Shown here piece by piece: positions 21,591 through 33,760 of a stretch of DNA of 64,000 bases. Every line of letters starts with the position of its first letter. Position 1 is the stretch's first letter. The notes beneath the pieces were generated by a model. The model saw nothing but the letters and a program-made list of their open reading frames with translations. It made no database searches and was not told the origin of the DNA. A program made the translations under genes and the position numbers. Source of the DNA: Filosporella fistucella (Eukaryota > Ascomycota > Leotiomycetes > Helotiales); assembly GCA_030077755.1 (NCBI GenBank), contig JAQJZZ010000007.1:1736001-1800000 (forward strand), in the 5' to 3' direction.

Positions 21591-22934
21591 TCAGCCTCCA
21601 AACGGCTTCCGATAATCATCAATGAAATTTTGGTAGTCTGGCCAGTCCTCTGCCCGCCAACCATTCGGAGTGTTATAGATCGAGGAGTCCCCGACATTCT
21701 CGCTGATCACCCAGGGCTTCTCTTTCTCAAACTCCTTTGCTACAGTCTCTAGTGTACGTCCTTCCAATAAAACTTGTTGCGGAGTTGGGCATACATAGGA
21801 TTCTTTGCTGCTGAATCCGTTCCCTGTGTGTTCCACATTGTTGTTTGGCATCTGTCTGATAATCGATGATGATTTATTCGTGGGAAAGCCCGCAAAATTT
21901 CCACGGCCTTGATAGTTTCCAGCCTCGCTCTCCTGAAGTTGAGTGTTATTTGACATAGCGTTGTCATTACTGGAGGGTACAAAACTTGGATCAGAAGGAA
22001 AAGGATCATTGAAAGAAGCAGGGGTTGCATGACCACGAGAGGATGGTTTACCGAAAACTTGGGTGGAAGTGTCTTGGCCATTGCCAGGATTCGAGGCTGC
22101 ATGATCGGATGTCGAGAAAGAAGTGGGCTTTGCAGAGGAGTGCATACCATGAGACTGGCTGACAACGTTTTCTGGGAGTGTCTGGATGGCTTCGGAACGG
22201 ATGGACTGGAACAAGCCCTTCTTGGTGTCTTCTTCCTGCTGGTATCTTTGTTTTTGAGCCGCACTAGGTCTCCCGGGATTCCGCCAAGGCTGAGTTGCGT
22301 CCCAAACCAAGCTCCACTTGTTCTCTGCCTCAATCAATGCTTCCATCGCACTCTTGTGGCGACGTACGTCCTCAGACTCGTACTTTTGAATCTCGATTGC
22401 GTATTGCTCTTGCATGTGTGTGTCGAATCTCGCTAGACAATGTCGTCTCTCTGCGTCTGTGGAGAGTCTCGCCTCGTGCTGGAAATTTTCGGCCAAAAAT
22501 CTGTCCAAGTAGTAGAACTGCACGAGGATTGGAATATCGATCAATGGTTGCCAAAAAGTTGCTTGGTCGAATTTTATTGGAGCAGGTTGCGGTACGACCT
22601 CCTCGAGGCCATGGACAAACTCGAGAATTGTCAATGCTCGGTATTCATCTTGGATTGCCACTTTAAGAGCAGAGGTGACAAGAAGAAGCTCATTGTTAGA
22701 TGCAGGGCTCGAAGGCATGCGGATAGCCCGAGGTGGAGCTGGTCTGTCTGGAGTTGAAGATTCTGTGTCTTCAAGACGGATTCTAATCTGGCGAATAGAT
22801 TGTGTGGATGACTGTTTCGAGTGTTAGGTCAGCAAAACGGTCATAAACATGCTTAAGAGTCTTACTGGCAAGATACCATTGCCTTTGACACCAGTCGTGC
22901 CGATGAAACTCATTGGACCCTTGATAGAATCCAT
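21591..22934 (-). CDS. array gene C: 429-residue protein with family core
   Basis: The gene has two exons. Exon 1 (22866-22934) has 23 codons and contains GPMSFIGTTGVKG. A 54-bp phase-0 intron GTAAGA...ACAG with CTAAC follows, then exon 2 (21591-22811). The core at about 101-175 reads APIKFDQATF, then LIDIPILVQFYYLDRFLAENF and a charged helix with QEQYAIEIQKYESE. Residues 203-210 are GRPSAAQK, in the place of the basic GRP segment of gene B. The C-terminal 200 residues are low-complexity, rich in serine, asparagine and proline, and end with a WPDYQNFIDDYRKPFGG tail. No signal peptide or membrane helix. It is intact, and its function is unknown. Confidence 0.75.
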
Positions 22935-24105
22935 ATTTTCTGTATGTGGATTTCCTCCAAAGTGGTATGATGGGATTCGTTCAGCTGAAACTGGAGACAG
23001 GTGTGTAACTTTGAAGTAGTAGAAGAAATGAGACGTCCAGACGTCAGAAAGGCTTCCGAGAATCACTGGTCCGTACAGGTGGATGCTTGCTGTATGATGA
23101 TCTGTTGTTTTCGATGGGCAGGAATCTTGAAGGGAGGGGTTTCCTTAGAATGGAGTTGGTGTTGTGTTGCGTGGTATTGTGTTTTATTGGATTGCCGCGC
23201 ATGTGGTTATTAAATATCAAGACCTTGCTGAGCAACCTAGCGCTTGAAGTCAAAAATTTGCTTTTAGCGACTAATTATTTCTCTAATGGTTATCTTGAAT
23301 TGAATTTAAGGACAAAATTTCTCGAGCTAGCCGATGTTGTAAGGTTTTACTGCTGCGTCGAAGAGATAACTCGTGAGTAGAAATGGCCTCATTCATATAA
23401 GGAACTTAAAAAAGAAACACTAGAGCAATCATTGCAACACCATATCTACGAGGTGAGATCTCAATGTCGATCTTCTTCTGCTTGCTTGCTCTGATGCACA
23501 ACTTGATTGATACCGTTGGATTTGACTGACATATTGATGAAAGAAGCCCAACGTATGTGTCGAACCTCCAAGTCCTTACCCTCCGTAGAGGATCCTATGA
23601 ATTCGATATATCCTCTTCAAATAGATCCGCCTCTATCTATACTGAGCTTCCTCCTCTCCCCTCCCTCAAGCGATATTGAACGTCCCAATCCGAAAATTCA
23701 GCAAATACACCTTCACAATCACTTCGCACAAGGTAAAATGTCGACAGACAAGGCCATGTCTTCTCTTCCCCGAGAATTCTGCTAAAGTTGTGTTCTTCGT
23801 TGATATACTACAAATAGTATTATACGATGAAAAGAGCTGCAAATATACAGGGACCTAAGTGACCTCGAAATTCAATCTCAAATCGTATCTTGTCTTCAGC
23901 AAGAAACGCCGTGAACGCCTCAAAAAGTTTTTTCTTCGATACTAAATGCCTTGTCTGGGCCATGTTCGAGAGCTGGGGTGTGACATGGCACCAGGGTGGA
24001 AATTACTGAATGAGAAGTTAGGAGACACAGCATGCCATATTCCACATCAGAAGAACCCTGAGGATGTTTCAGCACACGAGGAAAATTGTTGGAGCTCAAA
24101 AGTAG
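22935..24105. other. intergenic, nothing supported
   Basis: This is the 5' flank of array gene C. Short open frames on both strands lack protein-like composition. Confidence 0.4.
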
Positions 24106-24660
24106 TCATGGTTCTGAGACGAGAAACTCGCTGGAGAAGAACTCACTTTGTGATACCCAGACTCCGGGAACGCTATCATAGAAAGGTTGTCCTGGCCATA
24201 TAAGGGTCCCTTGGGAATTAGGCAAAAAGTTGTCTCTTATATTTCCGTTACGGTCGTGACACTGGGCAAATGTTTGATGTGTGACGGGAGGTGCATGCGA
24301 ATGCTGTTGTCTCGGACATGCAGTTTGGGAGACTTTGCGAGGATCTTTCTTTCCAAATTTATGGTTTCCATGATCAAAAGTATCAGTTGACCTTCTCTGA
24401 TACACCTCCACGATGTTTCGCCAGCAATCAGCATTGTTTAGGTGTCGAGCGTTTTCCCAGTTGAGGTTTGGCACAAGCTGTCTGTAGGCCAGGTTTGCCA
24501 AATACGGACTTTGGTACTGCTGCGGGGGTTCTAACACAAAGTTCCGAAATATGGCAGCAGGTAGAGGTCTTGTGGTTTGAGGATTTGATTGCTTCGTTTT
24601 CTGTTTCCTTGCCTTCAAGCTTCGGAGGCTATTGGTTTTGTTCGTGCTCCGACGAGGCAT
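24106..24660 (-). CDS. array gene G: hypothetical protein, 184 residues
   Basis: An uninterrupted frame starts at ATG 24660. The N-terminus is strongly basic (PRRSTNKTNSLRSLKARKQK). A middle part follows with FRNFVLEPPQQYQSPYLANL and NNADCWRNIVEVYQRR, and the C-terminus is acidic and aromatic (GVWVSQSEFFSSEFLVSEP). The same frame stays open upstream to an acceptor-like CACTAG at about 24714, so a first exon may precede it, as in the neighbouring genes. The core block is not recognisable, so membership of the family rests only on position, strand and the basic arginine- and lysine-rich segment. Confidence 0.45.
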   Translation of the reverse strand: MPRRSTNKTNSLRSLKARKQKTKQSNPQTTRPLPAAIFRNFVLEPPQQYQSPYLANLAYRQLVPNLNWENARHLNNADCWRNIVEVYQRRSTDTFDHGNHKFGKKDPRKVSQTACPRQQHSHAPPVTHQTFAQCHDRNGNIRDNFLPNSQGTLIWPGQPFYDSVPGVWVSQSEFFSSEFLVSEP

Positions 24661-24714
24661 TCTGGCACGTCCTGGATTGGCAGAACTCGATGTCCTCGAA
24701 GTGATAGTCTAGTG

Positions 24715-26117
24715 AGTATCTACGTATTGATATGGATTCAACGTCGGAAATCGAGATAGGAATTGATTCACAGAAACTAATCCAGAACAGACTTAGTTGT
24801 GGAAACCGTTTGAAGTTCATGTCGATAGTGGCAGGAGTTAAATATTTTGACCACCGAGGACAAACAATGAGTACAATGCAGATAATTCAAATCCGAAACA
24901 GAATTTGGTTTCACATCCTTCGAGGGCCATTTCTGCCATCGACAATGACTCTGATCGATGCTGGCGTCTTAGCGACAGCAGAAATAGATAGATGAGAAAT
25001 ATCTCAAAATTGTGGAAAAGGTCACCGAGAAGCAAATAATCATTCATTTTTCGTTCCACGTCTCTCTGTGTTTTAAATTTAAACGTGCTGTAAATGTTTG
25101 ACGAGCCTCACTTACTTAACTAGACAGTGTTTAAGGTTCCCAGTGAGGCTTAAATCAAAGTTCAATGAATTCAATATACATGGACAGCAGCACTCCCTTT
25201 TTCACACACTCAGCTGCCACATAACCCATTTGGCTTTACTCGACAGTCATTAGGGTTTACAACATATTACATTTGGATTGGCCGTTTTACATGAAAAGTG
25301 TTGAGCATTTGCATCGTACTTTTCAACAGGACTCTTCGCCACGGGTGAAGTTGAGCCTGTCATAGAATGCTTCGGTGGTTCGATTTCGCTCGTTCCCACA
25401 AGACTTTCCAAATATTGGCTGCACGGGAGACGGTAGTTTCTTGCAGATTTACCGCGAGCATTCAAGGCTTACCCGTGATCATTACACTTCAGACAGGTCA
25501 CATGGTTATCTCGAGACGAAAATCAGGACAAAAAGTTGTACAGAGGAGAATCGATCAATATGTGGGGATTTGATATTCTGTTTTTGTCACTAACAGCTCT
25601 GATACAGTCAGATTCACATGGAAAGCTGCTAATATTCTGATTTCAGCCTCCGGCTTCTGTTACACTCTGCGTACATGTGCAAGTGAAACCGTACTAGAAA
25701 CAACCCCTATTTCCTACGAGTCGGTGGTTAGAAACATAGATTATGACAACCTTAGCTGATAGATGATGAAACAATACTTTTATAGGTATGCTAAGTCAAA
25801 CGTCGTTTAGTGATATCTCTTCCAATTGCCCATTTTCCAGCTTCCAGTTCGCTCTTTATTTCGACCTAGAGAGTGCATATGTTTTGTTACGTAATGGACG
25901 GCTCACCACAAGTCGTTATATCTGTCCCTCCACCTCATTTCCCGCACAAAATATACCATTACATGTTAGTACTTCATCTTTTCATCTCGTGATAATAATA
26001 CCCACCCTGGAGTTAGGTCAAATGGGTTTGAGGTGTCAGACTCTTGTGACTTACTAACTATGTCATCACATCGGCCTCAGTTCCAGTCACCTTGACATGC
26101 GCCTTCTTTCCCATATC
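24715..26117. other. intergenic, nothing supported
   Basis: AT-rich DNA between two minus-strand hypothetical genes. No coding feature is recognised. Confidence 0.4.
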
Positions 26118-27036
26118 TTAGATATAAGTCTGCGATGCCCTTAATGGACTTGGATTGAATCTCCACATTTGTATCTTGATGCCCATGTCAAGTAGCTGAA
26201 GCTCCTTCCGGGTAATCGGAGCTCCACTAGATTTGATTCCATCACTAGTCTTGTCACGCGATGCGAAAACTGGAATCTTGGAATCGGTAAATGTCGTCGC
26301 AACTCTGTGCCAAAGATCGGGCACGTGCCATGGAGTGCTGGATTTGCTCTCTATAAACTCGCATTGAGGAGGCGTGGGCAACCGGGCAGGTCCTATCATT
26401 AGGTGCCCTCTTCAAAATACAATCATCCAGCCAATCGTAATCCCCTGCCATTTGTCCTTCCATCCGACGAGCTCGTCTTGTTTTTCTGGACTTAACTGCC
26501 TGCCTTAAGCGTTCGAAATCGATCACAATTTTCAGGCTTTGGTTGCGTTTGACGTTGGCCTTGGGAGCCGCTACAGTTTTATCCTCGATATCTGCTGGAA
26601 CCGAGCGAGCAACAATAATGCTAGGTATTTCCTGGCTGTTAGATTGACTTCCTTGATATGCTCCATTGTTGATTTTGTCGCCAAAGGCGTGGGTGTGGTT
26701 GACCTGGAGGTTTGCTCTTTGCTGTCCTTCCGATAGAGCATAAGAGCGGTGCCAATTACCAGGGTAAGGATTAAGTTGACGTTGTACCTCTGAATAGGAT
26801 TGTTGATACCCTCCGAACTGGTGGTAATGTTGAAAGCCGAAGTTGCGGTCATAAATTCCTTGTGGATCTAAATTGGGTTGTCCGTAGCTTCCGATGTATG
26901 GATCGTTTTGAAAACCGATGTGTGAGTTGTCGCCAGCTTGGATTTCGAAATAAAGGTGCCCATATGATCCAACGTAGGGATTCTGACGGTAATTGGTATG
27001 AGGGTTCCGTGTTGGATGAGTTTGCGCGTCGGTCAT
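26118..27036 (-). pseudogene. array gene H: glycine/tyrosine-repeat protein with probable frameshift
   Basis: ATG 27036 opens a 260-codon frame. Its first 90 residues are rich in Tyr, Gly, Asn and Gln, with a repeated NPYVGSYG / DPYIGSYG unit, typical of a disordered prion-like region. A basic helix follows (ERLRQAVKSRKTRRARRMEG). The frame ends at 26254 in sequence of poor quality, while another frame from about 26390 to 26118 reads well (STPWHVPDLWHRVATTF, RKELQLLDMGIKIQMW). A frameshift near 26390 would join the two into one protein of about 300 residues. An intron is possible but no splice pair is evident. The family is unknown. Confidence 0.45.
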
Positions 27037-27771
27037 AGGTCGGAGGGTTTTCTAAGGCCTCCCCGTTCGGAGGGGAGGCCGGAGTTTTGCCATTTTCAAC
27101 CTTTTTTGGCCAAAGATTTGGGACCTCGAGGGTGACTTGTTGGAAATACTGTGCGAAAACCAGTTGCGTGCGCCTGATCCTAATTCGGAATACGGATGTG
27201 ACTTCTGCCGTTCCCCATCAAGCGTTCTCTTCTTCCCGGGCCGAGCCAAACTTTAAATGGACGTCATTATTTCTGACGTCCCTAAACAGCTTCACTTCTA
27301 CTTTCCAAGTAGTCCTACGGTAGGAATTACACATTTCGAAGTGTTTGGGCGTGGACTAAATTTCGGATTCGATCAAATACAGGGGTGAGGCTCGATTGCC
27401 GTCGCTCAGATAGGATTCCACATGCATATATGGAAGTGCAAAAGATCCCTACAGATCTCAAGAGACTTCATAACCATTCAAGCACCCTCAAGTCAGCTTG
27501 GTCCCCAACCATTGGGTTTTATAATATTTATCACGTGACGTAAATCACCCTTTACGCGTCAATAGGACACTTAACCCATACAGAGCTATTTTAATTTGAA
27601 AATTTTCTGAACCAATACAGTGGGGTCAAATTTATGAGGGAGAAGTCATCGGAGTATCATGGTGGAACTTCAAGGACTGATAAGGTCTACCGATGTTTGT
27701 GAGTAATGTGTCGTTACCACCATCCTTCAAGCAACCTTTCCCTGTGATGACCGCAGATGCCCGCATATCTC

Positions 27772-28385
27772 TTATCCTTCAATCAACGTCCAAGACCACC
27801 TGAGTAGTGATGGTTTGTAACACACATTCTTGATGATCTTCTGCTCCCTGTACCGCTGAAAGTTCCACGTCACCGGCACTTGACGGACTTCAATCCCGCC
27901 CTCCACCAATTTCGCATCCTTCTCCCCTATCTCCTCTGTTTCCCCGAAACTTGATTCTTCTCCCCATTTGCGTACAAATAATGATATTTCTCTGCATTTC
28001 GTTGCTTTTTTCTTCTCGCTCTTAGTGAGTAGTAGTTGAGCTAGCCATTTTTCACTGGCGGTGCGGTACATCGATGATGCTGAAGATATTTCAGAGGTAA
28101 TTGGCGATATGGTATTGGGGGGAGATGAGGCTGTAGGGGTTGATAGAGATGAGGTTTGACTTGACTTGCTTGAAGCTGATGACTGCGCTGTTGTGGATGA
28201 TTCATCTGTCGCTCCTTCCCCAACGACCGAGCCTTTGCTAAAGTCCCACTCATATAACTATACCGCGGTCAGTCGAAAGTTGTAATAGAAGACACTTCTC
28301 AAGTACTCACGTCCTTGGTGTATTCATAGAGTTGCAAAGCAGCAAATGAAAGGCAGAGATCATCAGAGTATCCTGTGACTGACAT
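27772..28385 (-). CDS. array gene I: hypothetical protein, 186 residues
   Basis: The gene has two exons. Exon 1 (28311-28385) has 25 codons: MSVTGYSDDLCLSFAALQ and LYEYTKD. A 53-bp phase-0 intron GTGAGT...CTGAC...TATAG follows, then exon 2 (27772-28257) starting LYEWDFSKG. A Ser/Thr/Pro-rich linker (residues 45-85) joins to a basic and charged C-terminal region ending RQVPVTWNFQRYREQK and LLRWSWTLIEG. The exon layout matches array genes A, B and C, but the core block is not present. No family is recognised. Confidence 0.62.
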
Positions 28386-29791
28386 TTTGGAAGAGATGGG
28401 AAGAGATAGCGATGGTGTGGCGATGTTCCACCCCAGAAATGCAACATCGGAAGCATTGAAACCCCCAGGAAGAGAAACTTGTGTTCTGTGAGTCACCGAA
28501 GAGAAAACAAGACAAATCAATGTGTGAACTCGATTGGTGAAAGAGACCGAATGAGGAGAAATTCTTCAGGGACAATTGCAAGATGAATTTCGAGTACTTT
28601 CTAGTCAACGGTTGCTACCAACGAGATCGAGACGCTCTGAAATAGAGATGGTATATTCTTTTCAGTATAGATCAAGATCGATCAAAGTCAGAACTCCGTG
28701 GATATTCAATCCGAGAGCCGCAAAGACGTGTTGTAGCGTCATTATCAAAAGAAGATATCTTTTCATGTCCCCTGTATTGATAAGTAATCCAAAATTGAAT
28801 TCCAAAATCTGGAAAAGAGAGGAAATCAAAGAGGATATTGATTAGAAACGGGCCTGATTGAAAGTTGCCTTTGTGTGCAACGGGAGCTACTGTAACGATG
28901 CTCAGTGGTAGCAAAATGCCGTATGATTTGATAATAAAACCTTGAGAAGTTGAAAATACAAATTCCGAACCGAATAGAAGCTATGATTATTATGACACCA
29001 ATTTTATAAAAAGTTTACTTGGAATCCGATGGCGAGGGGACGGAGATGTCAGAAGAAGATGCAGCATTTCCAAACAGTTAGCATTCGATGAGAGCCTCGT
29101 AACCTGCAGCGGCGCTTCAGTACAATGCGCACTGTGCGATATGCTGCGTTCACTGAATCTACAGCGACGGAAATCTAACCTTGACGTCGGCCGCCTTCAT
29201 CACCTGGGTCAAATGTGTCCTCCAACGTTAAATGAAGAACACTTCAAAAGTTTGAAACGTTCGCGCTTGTGCTGGAGACAAAATTGAATATAGTTTAAAG
29301 CTCGAGAGCAATACAATTGAATTAAGGAGTCGAGAAGATGTTATAAGACAAGTAATGTGTTAAACCTGAGAAATGTTTGGATTGTGCAGGATCTCAGGAA
29401 CGACTTGAAGTTGAATAGGACCGAACGGCAATAAAGTCAAAACCGTTCCAAACTATGCCCTACCAGTATCAAGTAAATGAAATTAAACCTGCAGAGAGAA
29501 AACAATTTTAAAAATGTCACAACAAGAGCTAACGTTGATTATTCTGCAATGCTTCAATTCATTGCTAACCCAGCAAGGTAACGCGGGTAGAGTTCAGCAA
29601 AGCGACCACCAAACCGAAATGACACCTCCACAACTCTCATGATCAAGAATCTAGCTTCTTAAGCCAAATTCTGCAACGCGGTGTCTTCGTCGATTCAGCC
29701 TTGATTTCCATCGCTGCATCTCCAATTCGAAACTTCAAGATTCAACATCCTCCTTCTCAGCTGCGCCATCGATCTCCCTGATCGTCTCCTC
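28386..29791. other. intergenic, nothing supported
   Basis: 5' flank of gene I and 3' flank of gene J. I see no coding feature. Confidence 0.4.
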
Positions 29792-31000
29792 CTATCTCAG
29801 ATCTTCGCACCACTGGCAAGGACATCGCACATCATGTTCCCAATTCGGAACACCTGCTTTGACTCTCAAGAACTGATCATGCGAACTGGCGAATATCATG
29901 TGTTTAGTGTCATCGTGGAGCAAGTGGGTGAATAGATCGTCAGTGAAGGTGCTTGGGAGGAGATATATGAGATCAGAAGCAGATAAACCAAGGCCAACAT
30001 TTGAAGTGAACTGATTGTGAATATCTTTGGTTACTTTTGGCGTGCCGAAAGCGTCGATGCCAGATCCACGACGGAGAACTTCCTCGAGAGTTACGAGAGT
30101 ATCATGGTTAAGTGTAACCTGGACTGAGTTGTGCGTGGAAGTTGTGTCAAATTTTGGAGTCAAAGGTGAAGTCATATTCGTAATAGGTGACATCAAATTT
30201 TGCATCTCGAGCTCCGCAGTCTTTGCTGGAAGATTATTGTCGATTCGGAAGAACTCAGATGAGACCGGGTACTCAGTGCTATCGTACATGTCCAGAGATT
30301 CGGATGGGTACATATACCAGCAAGCTGTTGACTGGAAGAAGGGTACAAATGGTTGAGCGGTAGCAGACAGATTCGACTCTATTCGTTCTCTAAGATTCCC
30401 CTTGTCGTCTTCGATGAGCTCCAAAGAGAGATGATGGCGAGGGATAATAGGAGGAAGATATCGGAAGAAAATAGCGCCTCGTTCATGACCGACAGGTTTT
30501 CGCTTCGATTCTCCTAGCACTAATGAGCATGGTTCGGTTTTCTATTCCTCTGTTAATACTGATAGAAGGAGCAAATCTGTTTCGTGGCACTCACCTCGGG
30601 ATTCAAGGCATCAGCATCGAAGTCTGGGTCCTCGAGAGCCCATTTATTTCTGTATCTGCCGGCATTGCACAACGTGCTGGTGGAGCTTGCATGATGTGTT
30701 CGTAACATGACGGTCTGTTTTGTGTGATGGACAACGCAACCTCTGGAACCACGTAATGTTGTCGAAATTGTTAGAGGAAGATTTAAGGTCAAAGGTGAGT
30801 CGCGGTGGAGATATCGCACTCGAGGCAACGCAAATATCCTCGAGACCGCTAAGCGAGTCAAATAATGGTATAGTCTCGAACCTGTCCGGAATGAAAAAGA
30901 ACTCGAAGTTGGGGATGAAAGTGAACTCGACTTGACTTGTTGTCACGTGACTTGAGGGAACCATCTCCCAGGGAAGTCTGGCAGAAAGGAGGGCCTTCAT
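29792..31000 (-). CDS. array gene J: hypothetical protein, about 356 residues
   Basis: The proposed exons are 30741-31000, 30595-30655 and 29792-30541, starting at ATG 31000. The 53-bp intron between exons 2 and 3 (GTGAGT...AATAG) is clear. The 85-bp intron between exons 1 and 2 (GTTGCG...GGCAG) is inferred from frame and protein sense, and its donor is unusual. The N-terminal part reads QVEFTFIPNFEFFFIPDRF and FDNITWFQR, joined to YRNKWALEDPDFDADALNPE. The C-terminal part holds KPVGHERGAIFFRYLPP and ends with a four-residue-spaced cysteine pair (VRCPCQWCEDLR). No signal peptide or membrane helix. The family is not recognised. Confidence 0.5.
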
Positions 31001-31277
31001 GAAAGAGATATGAATATAAAAGACCTGAATCTAGTAAGAAATCTCTTTTGGTAAAAGCCTCGAAAGAGATGATATCACTCACAGATGACCGTGGATCGAA
31101 TGGAGGGTAAAATATTAAGGCTGCTTCGTGCAAATGACAGAGTCTGAAAGTTCTAGAGCTTACTAGTTATTAATACCTCATCATACTACCATACGCCTTA
31201 GGACTTGTTCCCTAGTAGATATACCCTGTCTCACAAGTATATCTGACAAACTCACATTCTTCCACGACCTCTTCCCG

Positions 31278-31843
31278 TTGTGCCCAAAGCCCAAACTGAA
31301 CTTCACCCCAAATGGACTTCACCTTCCACCTCTTCGCCCCTCGCACCTTCTATCTATAAATTCCCTTCTCCCCCCTTCAAGCAACCGCCAAAAATTCGAC
31401 GTAGTCAGAAATGCGGTCTCTAAAGCGGCACTACTCCATGTCTATAAAGCGCGCACAAAGCATGTCAAATCACGACCACCAATAACCAAGCAAGGCCGCG
31501 TTTATCCAGAACTTGGACTGTGGCGGATATCTCATCATATGGTGGGCTTCCAGATGCCTTGGGCGTTGATAGAGGATCTATGATAGCGTGGGAAAGGTGC
31601 GGGGGAGATTGTCCTTGTAGAATGGATGTGGGGAGGGTGGAATTATCGTCGAGTGGGAGATTTGGCGATTTGCGAGATGTTGAATGGGGAGAGGTGGTAG
31701 GAGATTGGGAGAGGATATTGGGGGCGGAAGACCGTTGGGACTTTGTTGTTAGGTGTATCTGCGTTATTGTATTGTGCTTTTCTAGAGGTCTAATCTCCGT
31801 TTTCGTATTTGGACAGGAATCTATACAGAAAGTACCTAAATGA
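31278..31843 (+). other. possible degenerate coding stretch
   Basis: Several forward frames show protein-like pieces that do not join: a proline-rich piece near 31290-31410, NHDHQ near 31470, and DISSYGGLPDALGVDRGS to GRFGDLRDVEWGEVVGDW at 31520-31720. No splice pattern makes a clean gene, and there is no convincing start. It may be an old gene with several frameshifts. Confidence 0.2.
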
Positions 31844-32258
31844 AAAGAGCCAAGTTTTATAACGCTATTCGCCCTATGAAGAAAGTAGATTAAGATATAT
31901 CGATTCTATTATACTTACTTTAGATAATTTTAACTTATTTGGGTAATATGCATTCTAAGTATAATTTTGTTACTTGTAGCTATTTCTTTATCTTAGAACT
32001 TTTGAGACGTAAAATTTGAATTTGACTAATTTTAGACAATTGGGGAATTCTTTTTCTATAGGCCTGCATTGTTCTATTATCCTTTACTTCTTTCTGAGCG
32101 CGGTTCATAATCGAACTCGCGCCACCGCACAGAAAGGCTATAGCAGCAGGCTAACAATCATATATGGTATAGGAAATGCCCTCTAAATTTAGAAATGCTA
32201 GTCAAATTGTAAATCTAGCTCTATAGTCTACAAACACTCCATCCAGTCCTCCTACCTC
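31844..32258. other. AT-rich intergenic
   Basis: Very AT-rich and without open frames. It is the 3' flank of the kinase gene. Confidence 0.5.
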
Positions 32259-33760
32259 TCACATCCCAAACCATTCATGACTTGCCACCTTCTCTGCACT
32301 CCACCTCTTCCCTACCTCAAAAACCAACAGTCTACCTAACAGATCCGCGAATAACACTTGCTCCCTCTCCTCAATCTCTCTATGATCGTTTGGAGGACGT
32401 TGTCCCAAGTACCAAACTCCTGCCGCAACCTTATCTTTCAAAGATTTTGAACCCTTAGCAACACAAGGATGAGTCGTGACCGTCGGGTCCTCTACACGCT
32501 CCACAGGAGGCTTCGTAGGCACTACATGGCCTAGCTCATCAACATCATCTTTAAATATTTCCACCCGATCTCTCCAGCTAGTTGACCACCACGGCTCAGG
32601 CATTTTGCCTAAGATCTCGACAAACAAGATAAGGAGGTCGGTATCATCATCATCATCAAATGGATCGAATAATTTCCTTCCTGTACGGATTCCGAAGAGT
32701 GTGCAGCCTAGTGCCCAGAGATCTGATGCAATACCAGCCTTCTTGTCAAAAATCAATTCTGGTGCGCGGTAAGGTATAGGCACACCGAGGTTTTCAGGAG
32801 GCTGGGTAATTTTGAAAGATTCGCCGAAATCAATAAGACGGGAATCTCTGCTGATATACTTGATATCCACTGCGCTCCAATCGATAGGATATACCAAATA
32901 GTGGGGCGCGTTTGGGACGGTAGGGGTGCAGGGCGGTGTCTGAGTGCTGTCTAGGACAGGAGTGGTTGTCGGTCTGCCGAGTATTTCCAACGCCTCGTCT
33001 TCAGTGAGGCCATCGAGCCCAGTGATGCAATGGAGAATGTTGTTTGGTGTGATATCTAGATTTTAGTTAGTATCTCCCGCTTTCCGATTCTGTGGCTGGG
33101 TTTTGTTCGTCTCGACTGAGTCAACTCACCACCATGACAGATTCCTTTACTGTGAAGAAACCCCGCTGCCTTCGCAACTTGCAACGCGATACCTCTCAAA
33201 TCCCTATCCCGATCTCCAAAAGTCTCAAAGTATCCTTGAGAGACATTCGGCCCAAGAACTGGGTATACAAAAACCAGATGTTCTCCATTCGGTCCTCTCA
33301 TCATAAAATACTCCAACGGTAAAGCGAGAAATTCCTCAGCACCAGCTTCACCGTTCAGCGTCAAAATTCGAAGCTCAGGGCATTCATCTCGGGATACCTC
33401 ATCCATCAATATTTTAAGAGCAACGTATTTTGTCCCCTCCCCTTCTCCATTTCTCTTCCTCTTTTCTCCTGCTTTCTCGTCGTGTACCTTTGTGTCAACG
33501 CAAAGCCATACTGTTGCAAATCCGCCGTGGCCCAATTTATGAATCACTCTATATCTATGACTCTCTCCTCTCTCCACGGAGCCAAAACAGTCGCCTAAAT
33601 GGACGGGGTGAAGACCACCTTGCTCGTAGTCGTATATGTGTTCTAATTTAAAGGGAGCTCCTTCGAGATAGAGTCCGTTATCCTGATGCGAAGGCTCTTC
33701 GTTGTTGATTGAGGCGGTGCGGTCTGAGATTTTGGAATGAGTTGAAATGGGGGACGCCAT
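32259..33760 (-). CDS. SRPK-type protein kinase
   Basis: The gene has two exons: 33130-33760 and 32259-33055, with a 74-bp intron GTGAGT...CTAG. The product is 475 residues. The order of kinase motifs is complete: HPVHLGD (about 51-57), glycine loop KLGHGGFATVWL (75-86), YVALKI with the ATP lysine at about 116, catalytic loop HGDITPNNIL (209-218, HGD in place of HRD), DFG at 286-288, and RAPELIF. The H-P-V-H-x-G-D lead-in and the GHGGFATVWL loop are typical of SR-protein kinases (SRPK) and their fungal expansions. The catalytic Asp is present, so it is probably active, most likely in the cytoplasm or nucleus. The insert between kinase lobes is short and the substrate is unknown. A poly-Asp stretch lies after the RAPE motif. 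Confidence 0.9.

Noticed and set aside
30858..31133. 91-codon minus-strand frame upstream of array gene J
   Set aside because: It has no ATG and overlaps exon 1 of gene J in a different frame; gene J gives the better reading with an ATG and splice sites.
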